NCBI GenBank assembly: GCA_947650285.1
Contig: CANTFL010001426.1
Coordinates: 186,001 to 250,000, forward strand
DNA length: 64,000 nt
Reading direction: 5' to 3'
Source: Hyaloperonospora brassicae
Taxonomy: Eukaryota; Oomycota; Peronosporomycetes; Peronosporales; Peronosporaceae
The translations under genes and the position numbers were made by a program. Positions 48,173 through 58,741 of the stretch are shown here, in pieces. The notes below the pieces were generated by a model. The model was not told where the DNA came from. It ran no database searches and saw only the letters and a list, made by a program, of their open reading frames with translations. Positions within the stretch are counted from its first letter, which is position 1. Each line of letters opens with the position of its first letter.

Positions 48173-48941
48173 TCACTTCGGTGATCGCACTCCACGTCGG
48201 GGGCCGCGCAAGCGGCTGAAGGGGGCCACCATCGCAGATGGTTGAGCTCCTCGGAGAGATATACGGCGGGTTGGCGTTCTCCACGCCACGCAGTCACTTC
48301 GGTGATCGCACTCCACGTCGGGGGCCGCGCAAGCGGCTGTAGGGGGCCACCATCGCAGATGGTTGAGCTCCTCGGAGAGATATACGGCGGGTCGGCGTTC
48401 TCCACGCCACGCAGTCACTTCGGTGATCGCACTCCACGTCGGGGGCCGCGCAAGCGGCTGAAGGGGGCCACCATCGCAGATGGCTGAGCTCCTCGGAGAG
48501 ATATATGGCGGGTTGGCGTTCTCCACGCCACGCAGTCACTTCGGTGATCGCGCTCCACGTCGGGGGCCGCGCAAGCAGCTGAAGGGGGCCACCATCGCAG
48601 ATGGTTGAGCTCCTCGGAGAGATATACGGCGGGTTGGCGTTCTCCACGCCACGCAGTCACTTCGGTGATCGCACTCCACGTCGGGGGCCGCGCAAGCGGC
48701 TGAAGGGGGCCACCATCGCAGATGGTTGAGCTCCTCGGAGAGATAGACGGCGGGTTGGCGTTTTCCACGCCACGCAGTCACTTCGGTGATCGCACTCCAC
48801 GTCGGGGGCCGCGCAAGCGGCTGAAGGGGGCCACCATCGCAGATGGTTGAGCTCCTCGGAGAGATAGACGGCGGGTTGGCGTTTTCCACGCCACGCAGTC
48901 ACTTCGGTGATCGCACTCCACGTCGGGGGCCGCGCAAGCGG
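48173..48941. repeat. 121-bp tandem array, 6.4 copies
   Basis: Units begin TCACTTCGGTGATCGC at 48173, 48294, 48415, 48536, 48657, 48778 and 48899; the last is a 43-base partial. Units are GC-rich and differ at only a few positions. Units 5 and 6 share two private variants (GATAGACGG and GTTTTCC) and look identical, a sign of recent unequal exchange. Because 121 is not divisible by 3, the minus strand cycles through all three frames and stays open for almost three units at a time, giving a ladder of 117-codon ORFs. I see no independent evidence that these are translated. Confidence 0.97.
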
Positions 48942-50072
48942 TCCTAAAGGGGTTTGTTGCCTTATATGGCAGCATACCCGCGTTGTCCGTGCTGCCGCTC
49001 CGGCGGTACGCATGTCCCCAGTCTACTTGGTCGCGCCAGCGGTCATGATTGACTCGTAGTTGGCTTCGGTAGGAGGGTCTCTGACCTCGTTGCCGTCGTC
49101 CCTGGCTCTACGGAGCACTTTAGTTGTCGACCCGATACCCGGGCCGTACTTCTTGTCACACTTATCAGTCGTTAGTTATCATAATAATGGACGTACTTGA
49201 CACCACCACCACAGCTGTGGGAATAGTGCCGAGGAAGACTGGCTCGCCATCGACCAGTTGTGAGAGCTTCCGCATCTTCTTGGCTTCCTCTCGACCTCGC
49301 AGTCGGTAATGCTAAACTCAAAGCACGGGTGCGGCCGTTCGTCTGCCGCACATTCCTCTCTTCAGGTATGCTTGGGTTTGTTTCGCAATCACCCTAGCGG
49401 CTAGCGGCTTTGCTGCGGTTATGTGACCTTGCAACCGCTTATTGGTGCGAGCAGGCGACGAGTGTGATGCCCAACGTCGCCTAACCATGTCAAGAAAGCC
49501 GAGCGAACGACCTCATCGTGTGTTCAGCTCTTAGTGCCAGTTCGTAAAGATCAGCGACTGTGATGGGATCGCAATGTCGTCGTTCAGTTTGAGACCTTAG
49601 CAAGCAAGCAACATCGCGAGACCGCAGCGGTTCCGGAGACGCAGTCCGATTTGCATAATTCTCTTGACCTGCTTCGGGTAATTATGTCAGTAGCCTCAAA
49701 GATCATTTTCGGCGATGCAAAAGCATATTTCTGCAAAATGCCAAAGCGCATCCAATTGATTGTAAATATGTGCGAAATGACTGTTTTCTCACAATCCTAA
49801 AATAGCAGTACGTAGCTAATATAGCCAGAAAATTTCGACTGCATCGCTTAATAAAAAACCCGACACGATGAGCACATAAAACAGGGAGAGGCTAAATACA
49901 CCTAGCACTATTGCTAAATTCACCAGCGCCTATCCATCAGACTTAATGTTTATATGACAACAACTGTATCACATTCACGCCATGTCAATTCAAATATTAC
50001 AGGATAAGCTAAGTAGAAATACACCCGTAACATAGCATTGTCAATTCAAAAAGAAATCCTTCGTTGTCTAAC
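48942..50072. other. Intergenic region
   Basis: No supported gene. A short minus-strand frame near 49310-49190 (core MRKLSQLVDGEPVFLGTI) has protein-like composition but is not recognised. Confidence 0.4.
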
Positions 50073-50790
50073 GCATGATGATGAGCCCTTTATCCAACTC
50101 CACTACTGCTGCTGCCACTGCTACGGTCGTAAATGCTGATACTGATTCTGTCGTCGCTGACAAATAGGTATTTGTCCATGTTGATGCTGACTCTAGTCCT
50201 GTCGCCACTGATCCCTCATGGATCTCTAAAGAATCTCCACCGGTCGGGCCTTTTGACAGTCAAAAGGCGGCGGTAGAAACTCTGAAGCAGGACGCCGTAC
50301 GCAAATGCTTTGGTATTAGTGTATCCCGCGGCTGTCCGATTGGTCCCGAGCGCAATTTCTCACATGTTGGCAGGAAAAACACCATAGGAGATTCTACAGT
50401 CGGCACACGTCAATGCGAGATCGCGAGAAAAAAAGGTCGGCTGTTCATGCGAGCTCGTGATCATGTATGACAAGCACCCCCCCAAGAAATCGCCTGGTCA
50501 ACGTTTTTAGTGGACAGCTGATACACCGGCCACCCTCGTTGTATGAGCAAGACCATGCTCTCAGCGCTACCGGCGACGCGACGTGCGACGCGATTAATTG
50601 ACAATAGCAATTCTAAGATCGTCCTAGTGCATCAGGATAGAGCTGCTTCACGTGTATGTGTGCGTGTCGAAGTCATATACAGTAGGTCATTATCTGATTT
50701 TTGTCTGTATGTGATTATTAAAGGTTATCGTTTTCGTTTCAAGGAGGTGGGTGCCCTTATAAATGCCAACGATGTCCACATTATCATTTA
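50073..50790 (+). pseudogene. Degraded coding remnant, family not recognised
   Basis: From an ATG at about 50073 one frame runs to about 50467 with a single internal TAG (about 50166); it includes SKESPPVGPFDSQK and RKCFGISVSRGCPIGP. A further frame (50543-50791) with VCVRVEVIYSRSL and GYRFRFKEVGALIN ends in a stop. The combined reading looks like one decayed gene or transposon ORF. I cannot name the family. Chance ORFs remain possible. Confidence 0.25.
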
Positions 50791-52540
50791 AAGGGCAAAC
50801 AGAAAGGCACTTGTTGGAAAATCACACACGGGATCTCTGCTGCAGCATTTAAAGGACCATAATATGTTATCGACGGTTGCATTGTTAGGCCGCAGGTGCA
50901 TTTTTAAGTACCTCAATATGTGATTTATATAAATTAGCATGGCCTGGCTCCGTTACAGGTGTATTTCTTCTTAGCTTATCCTGCAATATATGAAGTGAAG
51001 TGGCCTGGATGTGATACAACTGTTGCCATATAAATATTTTGTCGAATGGATAGGCGCCGCTGTATTTAGCAATAATGCTAGATAAATTGACCCCCCTCAA
51101 ACGTGCGCACTATCACAAATCGAGACAATGTACACCAGCACAACCAAAATATATTACCAATAATGTATTTAGAGCGTAATAAAAATCGTAATGAGACAGG
51201 ACATACCAGAAATGCGAACACCATAAGAACTGCGTTAGGAAGAGATTCATTACGTACGAATATGATTACACTGGTACCGTACAGGATGAAGTTTACGTAA
51301 GTCTTCTTGGCCAATATTCGTACGATTATATCATAACGTTATGATCGATCGATAATGCTCTATGCTTACGCGGCGATCTAACAATGTCTGGTTTGGTTTG
51401 TATACGATACTCGTTTCCTTGCGTAGCTATGACCTTTGCAATGCGGATGGGAGATACCGCACATGCCACTGACGCTCAACATAAATTTAATCGCAGCGGA
51501 TATAGTTAATAATTTTACTCTCACGAGGTCATATCGATATAATCATGCCTTTGGAGATAAGAAAAAATAGCACCTGACAATACATTGCGCATTGGCTGAT
51601 TCGGGGCGTTATATCACCAAAAGACTAAACCACCAATCACTGATAGATGCGCTCAATGAGTAATTAGCATCAGACTATCATGCATACTTGATGCTAGACA
51701 AAGTAATGGTAGACTAACAACAGAATAATTATAGACAAGAACAAGAAGTTTATTGTGCTATACTACAGTTCTATATTTCGTAGAGCCTACCGTTACGTTT
51801 GAGTACATTTCCTTTCTCTGGACTTCACCATGTATAGAGGTTTTGGTCCGCTCGCTTTAAACTCACACCCGTGTAGCGAGCGTATACTATCGTCAGTATA
51901 AACGTGAGGTCTACTTCGCTTGGTAGCACTTCGTGAGGAGTCCAAATATCACGAATCACTTAGCATGGACATGATGGGTGATGATAGCTTCTATGCTTCG
52001 TGTGAGGATTTGATTGTTTGATATAACCCGGTTGAGATGCGGCCTAAACTATGATATCGGCCGTTGGTTGATCGGCCTTTAATGCCATGCATTTTCCCCT
52101 TACGGAACCGACTAACATTTCACGACCGCAAGGGCTCATCGGCATGACGCGGATGTAGGACCGCTAATTTTGCTCAACATCAAGAATTTTAACCGGCATA
52201 TTTATCGAGAGCATCAGGTGCTTCGCTGTGTGACATATTCAGTCAATCGTTAGCAGCTGCTACTATCTCGGGCATTATGCACATGCGTCAACCCAAAATA
52301 TTATAGATTGACATTACCAAGTCAATCAGTCGAAGGAGACTTTATGCTCATAAACTTCGTCAATCTTGACGATGTCACCGGAGCCCAACGCATCGTAACT
52401 AGTGAGATAACGAGGCATGTTCGACAAGGCTGATTGTGCAAGATCTTGCTTACACTTTCCGATATGCGGCTTAATGCGCAGAACGTACATCGTGACACGA
52501 GGAATGTTGCCTCCAACTTACCTGCACTGTCGACGACAGC
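50791..52540. other. AT-rich intergenic region
   Basis: No gene, repeat or RNA recognised. ORFs are 78 codons or shorter. Confidence 0.45.
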
Positions 52541-54488
52541 TTGATTCACAGCGCTGCTGATCCTCCGCCAGAAAGGGACAGAATGCCCGTACCGGATAAT
52601 CCCATGTCGGGTGGACTCGAGGAGCGGGGTTTTGATGGCGTGGGCGGTGTCGCTCCACCCATGCGCCCCGATGTTGCGGAGGGCTACGGGTCAGGCGTTC
52701 AAGGTTTCATACCTAGACGGTAGGTGGGCGACTTTCGTACGCGGCTGGAGTCAGTGGCTCAGTCTCCCACATTGGCCTTAAAGACAACCCTAGCGCTGAC
52801 GAACTTCTACGACCTCACTTTAGACGACAGCCGCCGACCTTATTTCGACACGAATCGCCGACTTATCTTGACACGCATCTCCGACCTAATTTTATCGAAG
52901 GTCTCCGACCCACTGGGACCGGCGATCGCTGCTCTTATCATGTCAGCGTGTCCAGCCCGGACCGCAACGGCGGTCGCGGCGCCGACCCCATCGGGTCGAA
53001 CGGCTCCTACGCGAACGTCTTATAGCAGCAAGGTCCCACAGAGGGCTCGGGTGGTTGGGTTTGCCCACGCGGACAACCCGACTCAGGTGCTTGGGAGTCA
53101 GGTGCAACTCCTGCCCAACTGAAGGTTATGGTATGCACGCCACCAGGGCTTGGATGGAGAAGGATGACGATGATCTCCGTCCGATGATTCCACTTGAGAA
53201 GGAGACGCTTGCGGCCTCGATGATGGGAGGCATCATGCTCTCCTCCCCGCCAGGGTTTTGGTCTGCACGTGCACGCGGGCCATGCGGGTAGCGGTGCTTG
53301 ATTTTTTCGAGGCCTACCTGGAAGAGAAGTTCATTGCGATTGTACCTCCGTATGAGCGCCTGCCTCAGTATATCGCTGAGAAAAATTTGCTTTATATCTC
53401 TTGGAGCACCGTGAGGGAGAGACGGAACCCGATGTTCTGAGTCGGGAATTCGTCAATGGTGCCAAGAAGACCAGTTATGACGCCAACACGAGGGGACTGA
53501 CTTGTATTATGCTGGATTAAGCGGCTGCCGCGAGTTGGCGTACCAAGTCCTTTTTTTTCGAGTTAAACGTCTTCAGCTCTTGTGTCCTGCTACAATGGAG
53601 CGCGAAGACATAAACAATCCTTCGATACCAGCAACATCTGCCGGTCGCAATCTCCTGCTATATCGAGTGGGGGTTCTCGTCAATGGATGTGCGGCTAGCG
53701 CAGTTTAAAAAATTTGGAGTCAAGTGTGTCCCGTGCAGTGACATCGGTGCATCCTGGGTGCTCACTCGGATCGGACGTCTATGATTCTAAAAAATTTGTG
53801 GCGACTTTTGGCAGGTGGCCTGTCCCGACCTATTTCAGCTGGTTTCGAATATTTCGAATTTCGTGACGGAGATCTTTCTCCATCAATTAAGTCACTTCCA
53901 ACGCGTTCCTTGTGTTACATGCTATTCGTCTTTTCATTCTAGTGCCAAGTTCACCGGGCGCAGAGGAAGATTTCAAATGGATCATCACCGTAAGTTTTTT
54001 GGCATGGCACTGGCGCCTCAACCCGTCAGTGAGTTGAATTTTACCCACCTCGACGTTGAAGACCTCCTGCGCCACGTTAATAGGCTAGTGGATATCCTGG
54101 CGGCAACGACGGCGCAGTTACAGGCGTATGGAGACAAAAAACCTGTTGACACAGGTTTCGCAGGCGCATCCCCAACCTCGGTTAGCGGTCGGTACACGGC
54201 CTCCTCATCTAATAGTGGGTTATAACCCGGCTACGGCAGCTAGTACTTCCTTCTCCACCATGCCATCGTTAACTTCATTGGTCTTTAGCGTACAGCTTGA
54301 AAAGGTGACCGAACAGTATAATCCTTCATGTTTCTGCAGTAATGCAGCCGACACGGCCCACTTGCTGCCATAAACCACAATCAATGGCGGTCGATCCCGA
54401 GCGATGTGCTTTAGAATAGGTGTAGTCGCTATCTTCTATTTCGGGAAAGTGAATGCGATCTTTGATTTCTCCCAGCGACTCCTGCCTT
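52541..54488. other. GC-richer stretch with fragmented + strand frames
   Basis: Base composition rises compared with the flanks. Successive + strand frames (52541-52723, 52724-53122, 53055-53291, 53258-53440, 53986-54225) abut or overlap with frame changes, as in a decayed element or gene. Short segments look protein-like (FFEAYLEEKFIAIVPPYERL; VEDLLRHVNRLVDILAATT). A retroelement gag origin is plausible from the surrounding gypsy relics, but no knuckle or other motif is seen. Confidence 0.3.
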
Positions 54489-54690
54489 CCAATTACTGGT
54501 CGCTCCCAGCAATTGGGTCCAATTACTGATTGCCTCCGGGGATTAGTTGCAATTACCGGTCGCCTTCAGGGATCGGGTGCAATTCTCTATCGCCTTCAGG
54601 GATTGGGTGCAATTCCTGATCGCTCTTAGGGATCGGATGCAATTCCTGATTACCCCTAGGGATTGGGTACCGATCGCGATCGCCCTTATG
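54489..54690. repeat. 30-bp tandem repeat, about 6.7 copies
   Basis: Diverged units follow the pattern GCAATTCCTGATCGCC TTCAGGGATTGGGT with strict 30-base spacing, starting at 54489. The array ends exactly where the LTR-like sequence begins. Being a multiple of three it encodes decapeptide repeats in open frames: on the minus strand ELHPIPEGDR-type units, on the plus strand QFLIALRDR-type units. Confidence 0.9.
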
Positions 54691-55083
54691 CGTAATGGGG
54701 CAGCCCGTTACATGGAAATTGTTATTTAGAAGATAATGACAATAAAGAATATTATGATGAACATTCTTTTAGCAATATCACCAATGGTGGTGATATTGAT
54801 GGGTCGACCAAAGCGTCTGCTCATTGGTTGATATCTTGACGATATCTACGCACCAATCGCCGCAAGACGCGCGCAATGAGTGGTGAGTAGAAGTCGTCAC
54901 ACATTCAGTTAAATTAGTATAATTAAGTTATGTCAAACAGGGAGACATTGGTTAAAGAATTAATTATATTAATATTTCAGTTCTGCTTTTACCTTATCTA
55001 CGCTTCCTCGTTTGCCTCGTGTATGTCTGTCGGGCGTACCAAAACCCTTGCGTAAATATCACGCAAGGGTGTGCCCCGTTACA
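54691..55083 (+). mobile_element. Solo-like LTR of a Ty3/gypsy element
   Basis: This 393-base stretch aligns block by block with the 5' LTR at 57073-57515: GGGGCAGCCCGTTACATG start, GACAATAAAGAATATTA, the GGTGATATTG block, CTCATTGGTTGATAT, AGACGCGCGCAATG, TTAGTATAATTAAGT and the terminal CCCCGTTACA. It starts CGTAA where the other starts TGTAA, so the left end is mutated. Five flanking bases (TTATG left, TTGTG right) differ at one position and may be an eroded target duplication. No gag or pol of the same orientation follows it. It is more diverged and shorter than the 57-kb LTR. Confidence 0.8.
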
Positions 55084-55089
55084 TTGTGG

Positions 55090-57060
55090 GGGATATTGAA
55101 AGTCGGTTTCGCCCAGCAACCTCCACTTTTTTTGGGTCGTCATAAAGTCGTCGGATTTCATGGAAATCGGCTTCTCGTAATTCGTTCAGTACTGAGGATT
55201 ACACTGGAAAGTCTTTGATGAATCGGGTGTAATAGCTTAGGCTCCCAGAAACGATTGCATCGATCGTAGCGAACGAGGAAATGGTATGTTTATCAGTGAT
55301 CCTAGATCCTTTGGGTTCACTTTCAATCCATCCATAGACACTTGATGAACCAGGTAGTCAACCTTGCGTCGTCCCCAAAACCTCTTAGTCAAACTGATCT
55401 ATAAATCCCACCGATCACATACGTCCAGCGGTCGTTCCAATTTACGGTAGAGAGATTTCCACTACTTGGCCGGTACCAGTATACCGTCGATATATGACCT
55501 TCGGCCAAGGACCGACGATTTCATGTCAGAATCTGGTTCACCGTCTGTAAACACATCGATAAGATCTGATGATCCCGAGGCGGTAGTAGTAGGACGTTAA
55601 ATTAATCTTCAAATACCCATATAACGCATCGTCGATCAGGCGTTAATAATTCTGCAGAAAGTTCTTCAATCCAAACAGCATCCTCAGCCATTTAAACAGG
55701 CCTAATAGTGTAATAAACGCCTAAATTTCTCTGACTCGCTGCGTCATTTCCGCCACCTTAAACCCACTTGCTATATCCAAGGAACAGTACCATATGGCTT
55801 TATCCATATCCTGCAGCAAGTCCCTGATTAAAGGCATGGGATAATCCATCAGTCTCGTCAACTCATTCACTCGTCTATTGTCGATACACACTCAAATATC
55901 GTGTTCATTCTTCTTTATGATCACCACGATTGGTGATGCCCACGGAGAAGTGAACGGGCGAATAATCTGCGCCGTCAATAATCCCTTGATCAGATCAGCC
56001 AGATTTTTGCGAAACTTGGGTGCTACGGGTCTTACCCTTTGTGCGATCGGGTTAGCATCTCCGACATTAATATCTCAGACTGCTCCACGAGCCGTAGGAG
56101 GTAGGACATTAACTTTGCCGATCAGTAGATGACGATTTGCCTATGTCAACTGCCGCAACTTCTCTTCATCACTCGACAGTGGCTCCCCTGGGTCGCCCAC
56201 TTGAATGTCCCTGAGAGATACCTCGGCCGCAGACGTAACCGCTTCCGGTAGGATCGCTATGTATTGATCGACATCATCGGCGTACAATTCTCCACTTTCG
56301 TTACGGTACGTCGACACGGTAGACGGTTCTGCATCCGTCATTTCCTCTCCGATCGCCACGACGTTATCCCGTTTCATTAGTAGATCTATATTCTCCTGTA
56401 ACTCACAATCTCTGGTCGCACTCCCGTCTGTCTGACAGCTGGACTTTATTTGCAGCAAATTTCTGACTCCTCGCTCAATGTCTGTACAGTCGACCATCTT
56501 CACTTGAAGGCTTGACCCTCATGCCGATCTTGCGACTGATCGCCCTCCATACACCCTTGGATTGTAGGGATCGACGAAGAGTGGCTTTCGTTGGTAGATA
56601 TGCATCTTCTTCGTGCTGCACACGTCGCTCTTCTCCGTCCCTCGCGATCGTGTCAGACTGATTTATGGACTGTTTTCGTCCATCACCATCCATGGTAGGG
56701 ATCGCGTCTGACAGATGTATGGATCGTCTTTGCCTACAAGCATATTCCTAGCAATTGGGCTTCCCTGCCACGGTCGGCGTCACCGCTCTGCTAGATTCCT
56801 TTGACCTGGTTTGCACACGCTTATCTTCTAACGTCTTGTCATTTGTATGATTCATCAAGAGTACTTTTATCGATCGAGGGTCGTCTTTCGTGTCGCGATC
56901 ATCGCCCGTATTTTTGTCCACATCTTGCATCATTTCCTCATCAATACCGTTTCGATTAGATTATAACTCGTCAGCTGTGCAGTTTTTCGCCTCTTCTTCC
57001 GTCTTCACCTCTTGGCGCTTTAAAATTGTTCTCGGCTTAGGATATGATCGCTGGTCAACA
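55090..57060 (-). pseudogene. Decayed Ty3/gypsy pol relic in reverse orientation
   Basis: The minus strand reads, across many stops and shifts, from a protease-proximal segment (RNLLQIKSSCQTD; ILPEAVTSAAEVSL) through SDEEKLRQLT, a linker, then reverse-transcriptase blocks: FTSPWASPIVVIIKKNEHD, RVNELTRLMDYPMP, YCSLDIASGFKVAEM and, further on, SYYTRFIKDF. That order matches gypsy PR-RT. The relic stops at the right edge of the LTR-like sequence at 55083, and its upstream end abuts the LTR at 57073. It is clearly non-functional and older than the + strand element. Confidence 0.8.
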
Positions 57061-57072
57061 AATGGTCCTTCA

Positions 57073-57515
57073 TGTAACGGGGTAGCCCGTTACATGAGAT
57101 TGTCATTGAAACAATTTGACAATAAAGAATATTACATCGAATATTCTTTTAACAATATCACAGACATGGTGATATTGTTGAGATGACCGAAGGGTCTACT
57201 CATTGGTTGATATCGTGATGATATAAACCCACCAATCGCTGCTAGACGCGCGCAATGGGCGGTGAGTAGACGCCATCATACACACAGTTATATTAGTATA
57301 ATTAAGTCAGGACAACAGAGATTCAAGGAGTTATAGGACTATATTATATTAATACAGTTTTTTGCTTTTGCCAAGAGACTAGTCTGACTACTTAGTCTCC
57401 TTTCCTTCCTCTGTGTTTCCTTAAAAGACCTAGCAGGGCACTGTCGACCACTGTCGTCAGTGGAAGTATACTCCGTACTGGTCAACCAGTACGTAGTCAA
57501 CAGTGCCCCGTTACA
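57073..57515 (+). mobile_element. 5' LTR of a Ty3/gypsy retrotransposon
   Basis: The 443-base LTR begins TGTAACGGGG and ends CCCCGTTACA, the canonical TG...CA with 10-base inverted ends. The first 22 bases form a perfect 9-bp hairpin (TGTAACGGG, loop GTAG, CCCGTTACA). It is followed within two bases by a primer-binding site and then gag, which fixes the orientation. The 3' LTR must lie beyond the right edge, so its age and target duplication cannot be judged. The five bases before it are CTTCA. Confidence 0.9.
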
Positions 57516-57517
57516 CC

Positions 57518-57535
57518 TGGTAGCACTTTGTAGTC
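57518..57535 (+). other. Primer-binding site for reverse transcription
   Basis: TGGTAGCACTTTGTAG starts two bases after the LTR end. TGG is complementary to the CCA end of a tRNA; the TGGTAGC start resembles binding sites for initiator methionine tRNA. The tRNA identity is inferred, not tested. Confidence 0.6.
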
Positions 57536-57565
57536 CGTCCAAGGACCACAGCCCCATCGCCCAGC

Positions 57566-58741
57566 ATGAACATGTTGGACGATGTAGACGGTGACAGGTT
57601 TCACCGAACCCGTGAAAGATACTCCCATTTGAGCGACATCGAATGGATTGCAATCGAAAGAATGAGTTTGACCGTTGTCGAGGAAGCCATCTGGGCCATG
57701 TTATCCAAAAGGGATAGGGACCAGCAACATGTCGTCATTACCAAGTTCTTGCAACGAGAACTTGATGAGTCGCAAGCGCAGATGACCTTGTTACAACAAC
57801 AAGATCACCAGCGGACCGAAGCACTGAGACAACAACAGTCTAAGTTCGCAGAGCCGACGCGTGAGCTTCGACGAAAGTCTCTAAAACTAGAGGTCTCCAA
57901 GTATCGGGGAGTCGAGGAAGACTCCCTGTTGAGGTGGTTCGTCGAGCTGGACGATGCCATCGATGCTCGTTGCATCGATGATGAGCGAATGCAAGTATCA
58001 TTCGCTCAGTCTATCCTGGCAGGAGAAGCCAGAGCTTGGGCCCTGAACCTCAAGTTGCACAACCCACATGTGTTTAAGTCGTTGAGAATATTGAAGACCC
58101 TGCTCAGTGAGATGTTTGAGCCGCACAGAGCAGAGTTCAGGACTCTGTCGGAGCTCCTGCAAATCAAGCAGAGTAAGCGTAAGGTTCGCGCTTACGCCCA
58201 ACATTTACGCTACCTTGCAAGCTGCATGGTAGTGAATCCTGTGAGTGAGTTTGTGTTGATCGCAATCTTCATTCAAGGGCTTTCAGAAGGTCCCGTTAGG
58301 GACCACCTGTTCAGCGGAGAGCTAGAGACGATCTCAGAGGCAATCTTCGCAGCGGAGCAAGATGGTTATACTGTGAGACAGTCTCACGCAACGTTGAACT
58401 CGCATCGTCCACAGAGACGATTAGTAGTTGGAGGTCCAGAACCAATGGACCTCTGTAATGTCGAGGGCGAGAAACCTCGCCCTGCGAATGACAAGCGAAT
58501 GGTGAGATGCCATTGCTGTCATAAACTGGGACACTACGCATTTGAATGCAGTATCCCCCGCTCAGAACCTCGCGGTGCTGAGCGCAGTATTCACCCACCA
58601 GCAAGAAGAACTGGAGGGCGAGGGTCCGTTGCTGTTGCGACTTCACAACAGCAAGGTGGACCATCAAAAAACGGTCGGGATCAGAAGGGGCGGAGCACCC
58701 TACTGATACAGCAAACTCAAGAGAATTTGCAAATCTCTTGA
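57566..58741 (+). CDS. gag: Gypsy retrotransposon Gag polyprotein
   Basis: The 391-residue gag is intact from ATG to TGA. Gag builds the virus-like particle and packages element RNA. The N-terminal third is charged and partly coiled-coil (ELDESQAQMTLLQQQ). The central retrotransposon-gag domain includes LEVSKYRGVEEDSLLRW, SILAGEARAWAL and RTLSELLQIKQSKRKVRAY. A CCHC knuckle, C-x2-C-x4-H-x4-C, sits at residues ~315-328 (CHCCHKLGHYAFEC). The tail is Arg/Gly/Gln-rich. The pol reading frame overlaps its end in the -1 frame over 70 bases, with a slippery heptamer at 58666-58672. Unlike pol, gag has no visible break. Its intact state could reflect a young insertion or retained function. Confidence 0.92.
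   Translation: MNMLDDVDGDRFHRTRERYSHLSDIEWIAIERMSLTVVEEAIWAMLSKRDRDQQHVVITKFLQRELDESQAQMTLLQQQDHQRTEALRQQQSKFAEPTRELRRKSLKLEVSKYRGVEEDSLLRWFVELDDAIDARCIDDERMQVSFAQSILAGEARAWALNLKLHNPHVFKSLRILKTLLSEMFEPHRAEFRTLSELLQIKQSKRKVRAYAQHLRYLASCMVVNPVSEFVLIAIFIQGLSEGPVRDHLFSGELETISEAIFAAEQDGYTVRQSHATLNSHRPQRRLVVGGPEPMDLCNVEGEKPRPANDKRMVRCHCCHKLGHYAFECSIPRSEPRGAERSIHPPARRTGGRGSVAVATSQQQGGPSKNGRDQKGRSTLLIQQTQENLQIS
58666..58707 (+). promoter_or_regulatory. Candidate -1 ribosomal frameshift signal at the gag-pol junction
   Basis: In the gag frame the codons TCA AAA AAC contain the canonical slippery heptamer A-AAA-AAC at 58666-58672. After a seven-base spacer, ATCAGAAGGG (58680-58689) can pair with CCCTACTGAT (58698-58707) around an 8-base loop, nine pairs with one A-A mismatch. 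Slipping back one base leads straight into the pol frame (SEGAEHPTDTANSREF), which stays open into the protease. Heptamer, spacer and stem all match textbook -1 signals. An ordinary indel in an ancestral single gag-pol frame is the alternative. Confidence 0.5.

Noticed and set aside
48173..48941. CRISPR array
   Set aside because: Units are contiguous 121-bp tandem copies without unique spacers, in a eukaryotic genome.
48157..49013. Ladder of 117-codon minus-strand ORFs
   Set aside because: These are repeated readings of one 121-bp unit in cycling frames; no evidence for a protein.
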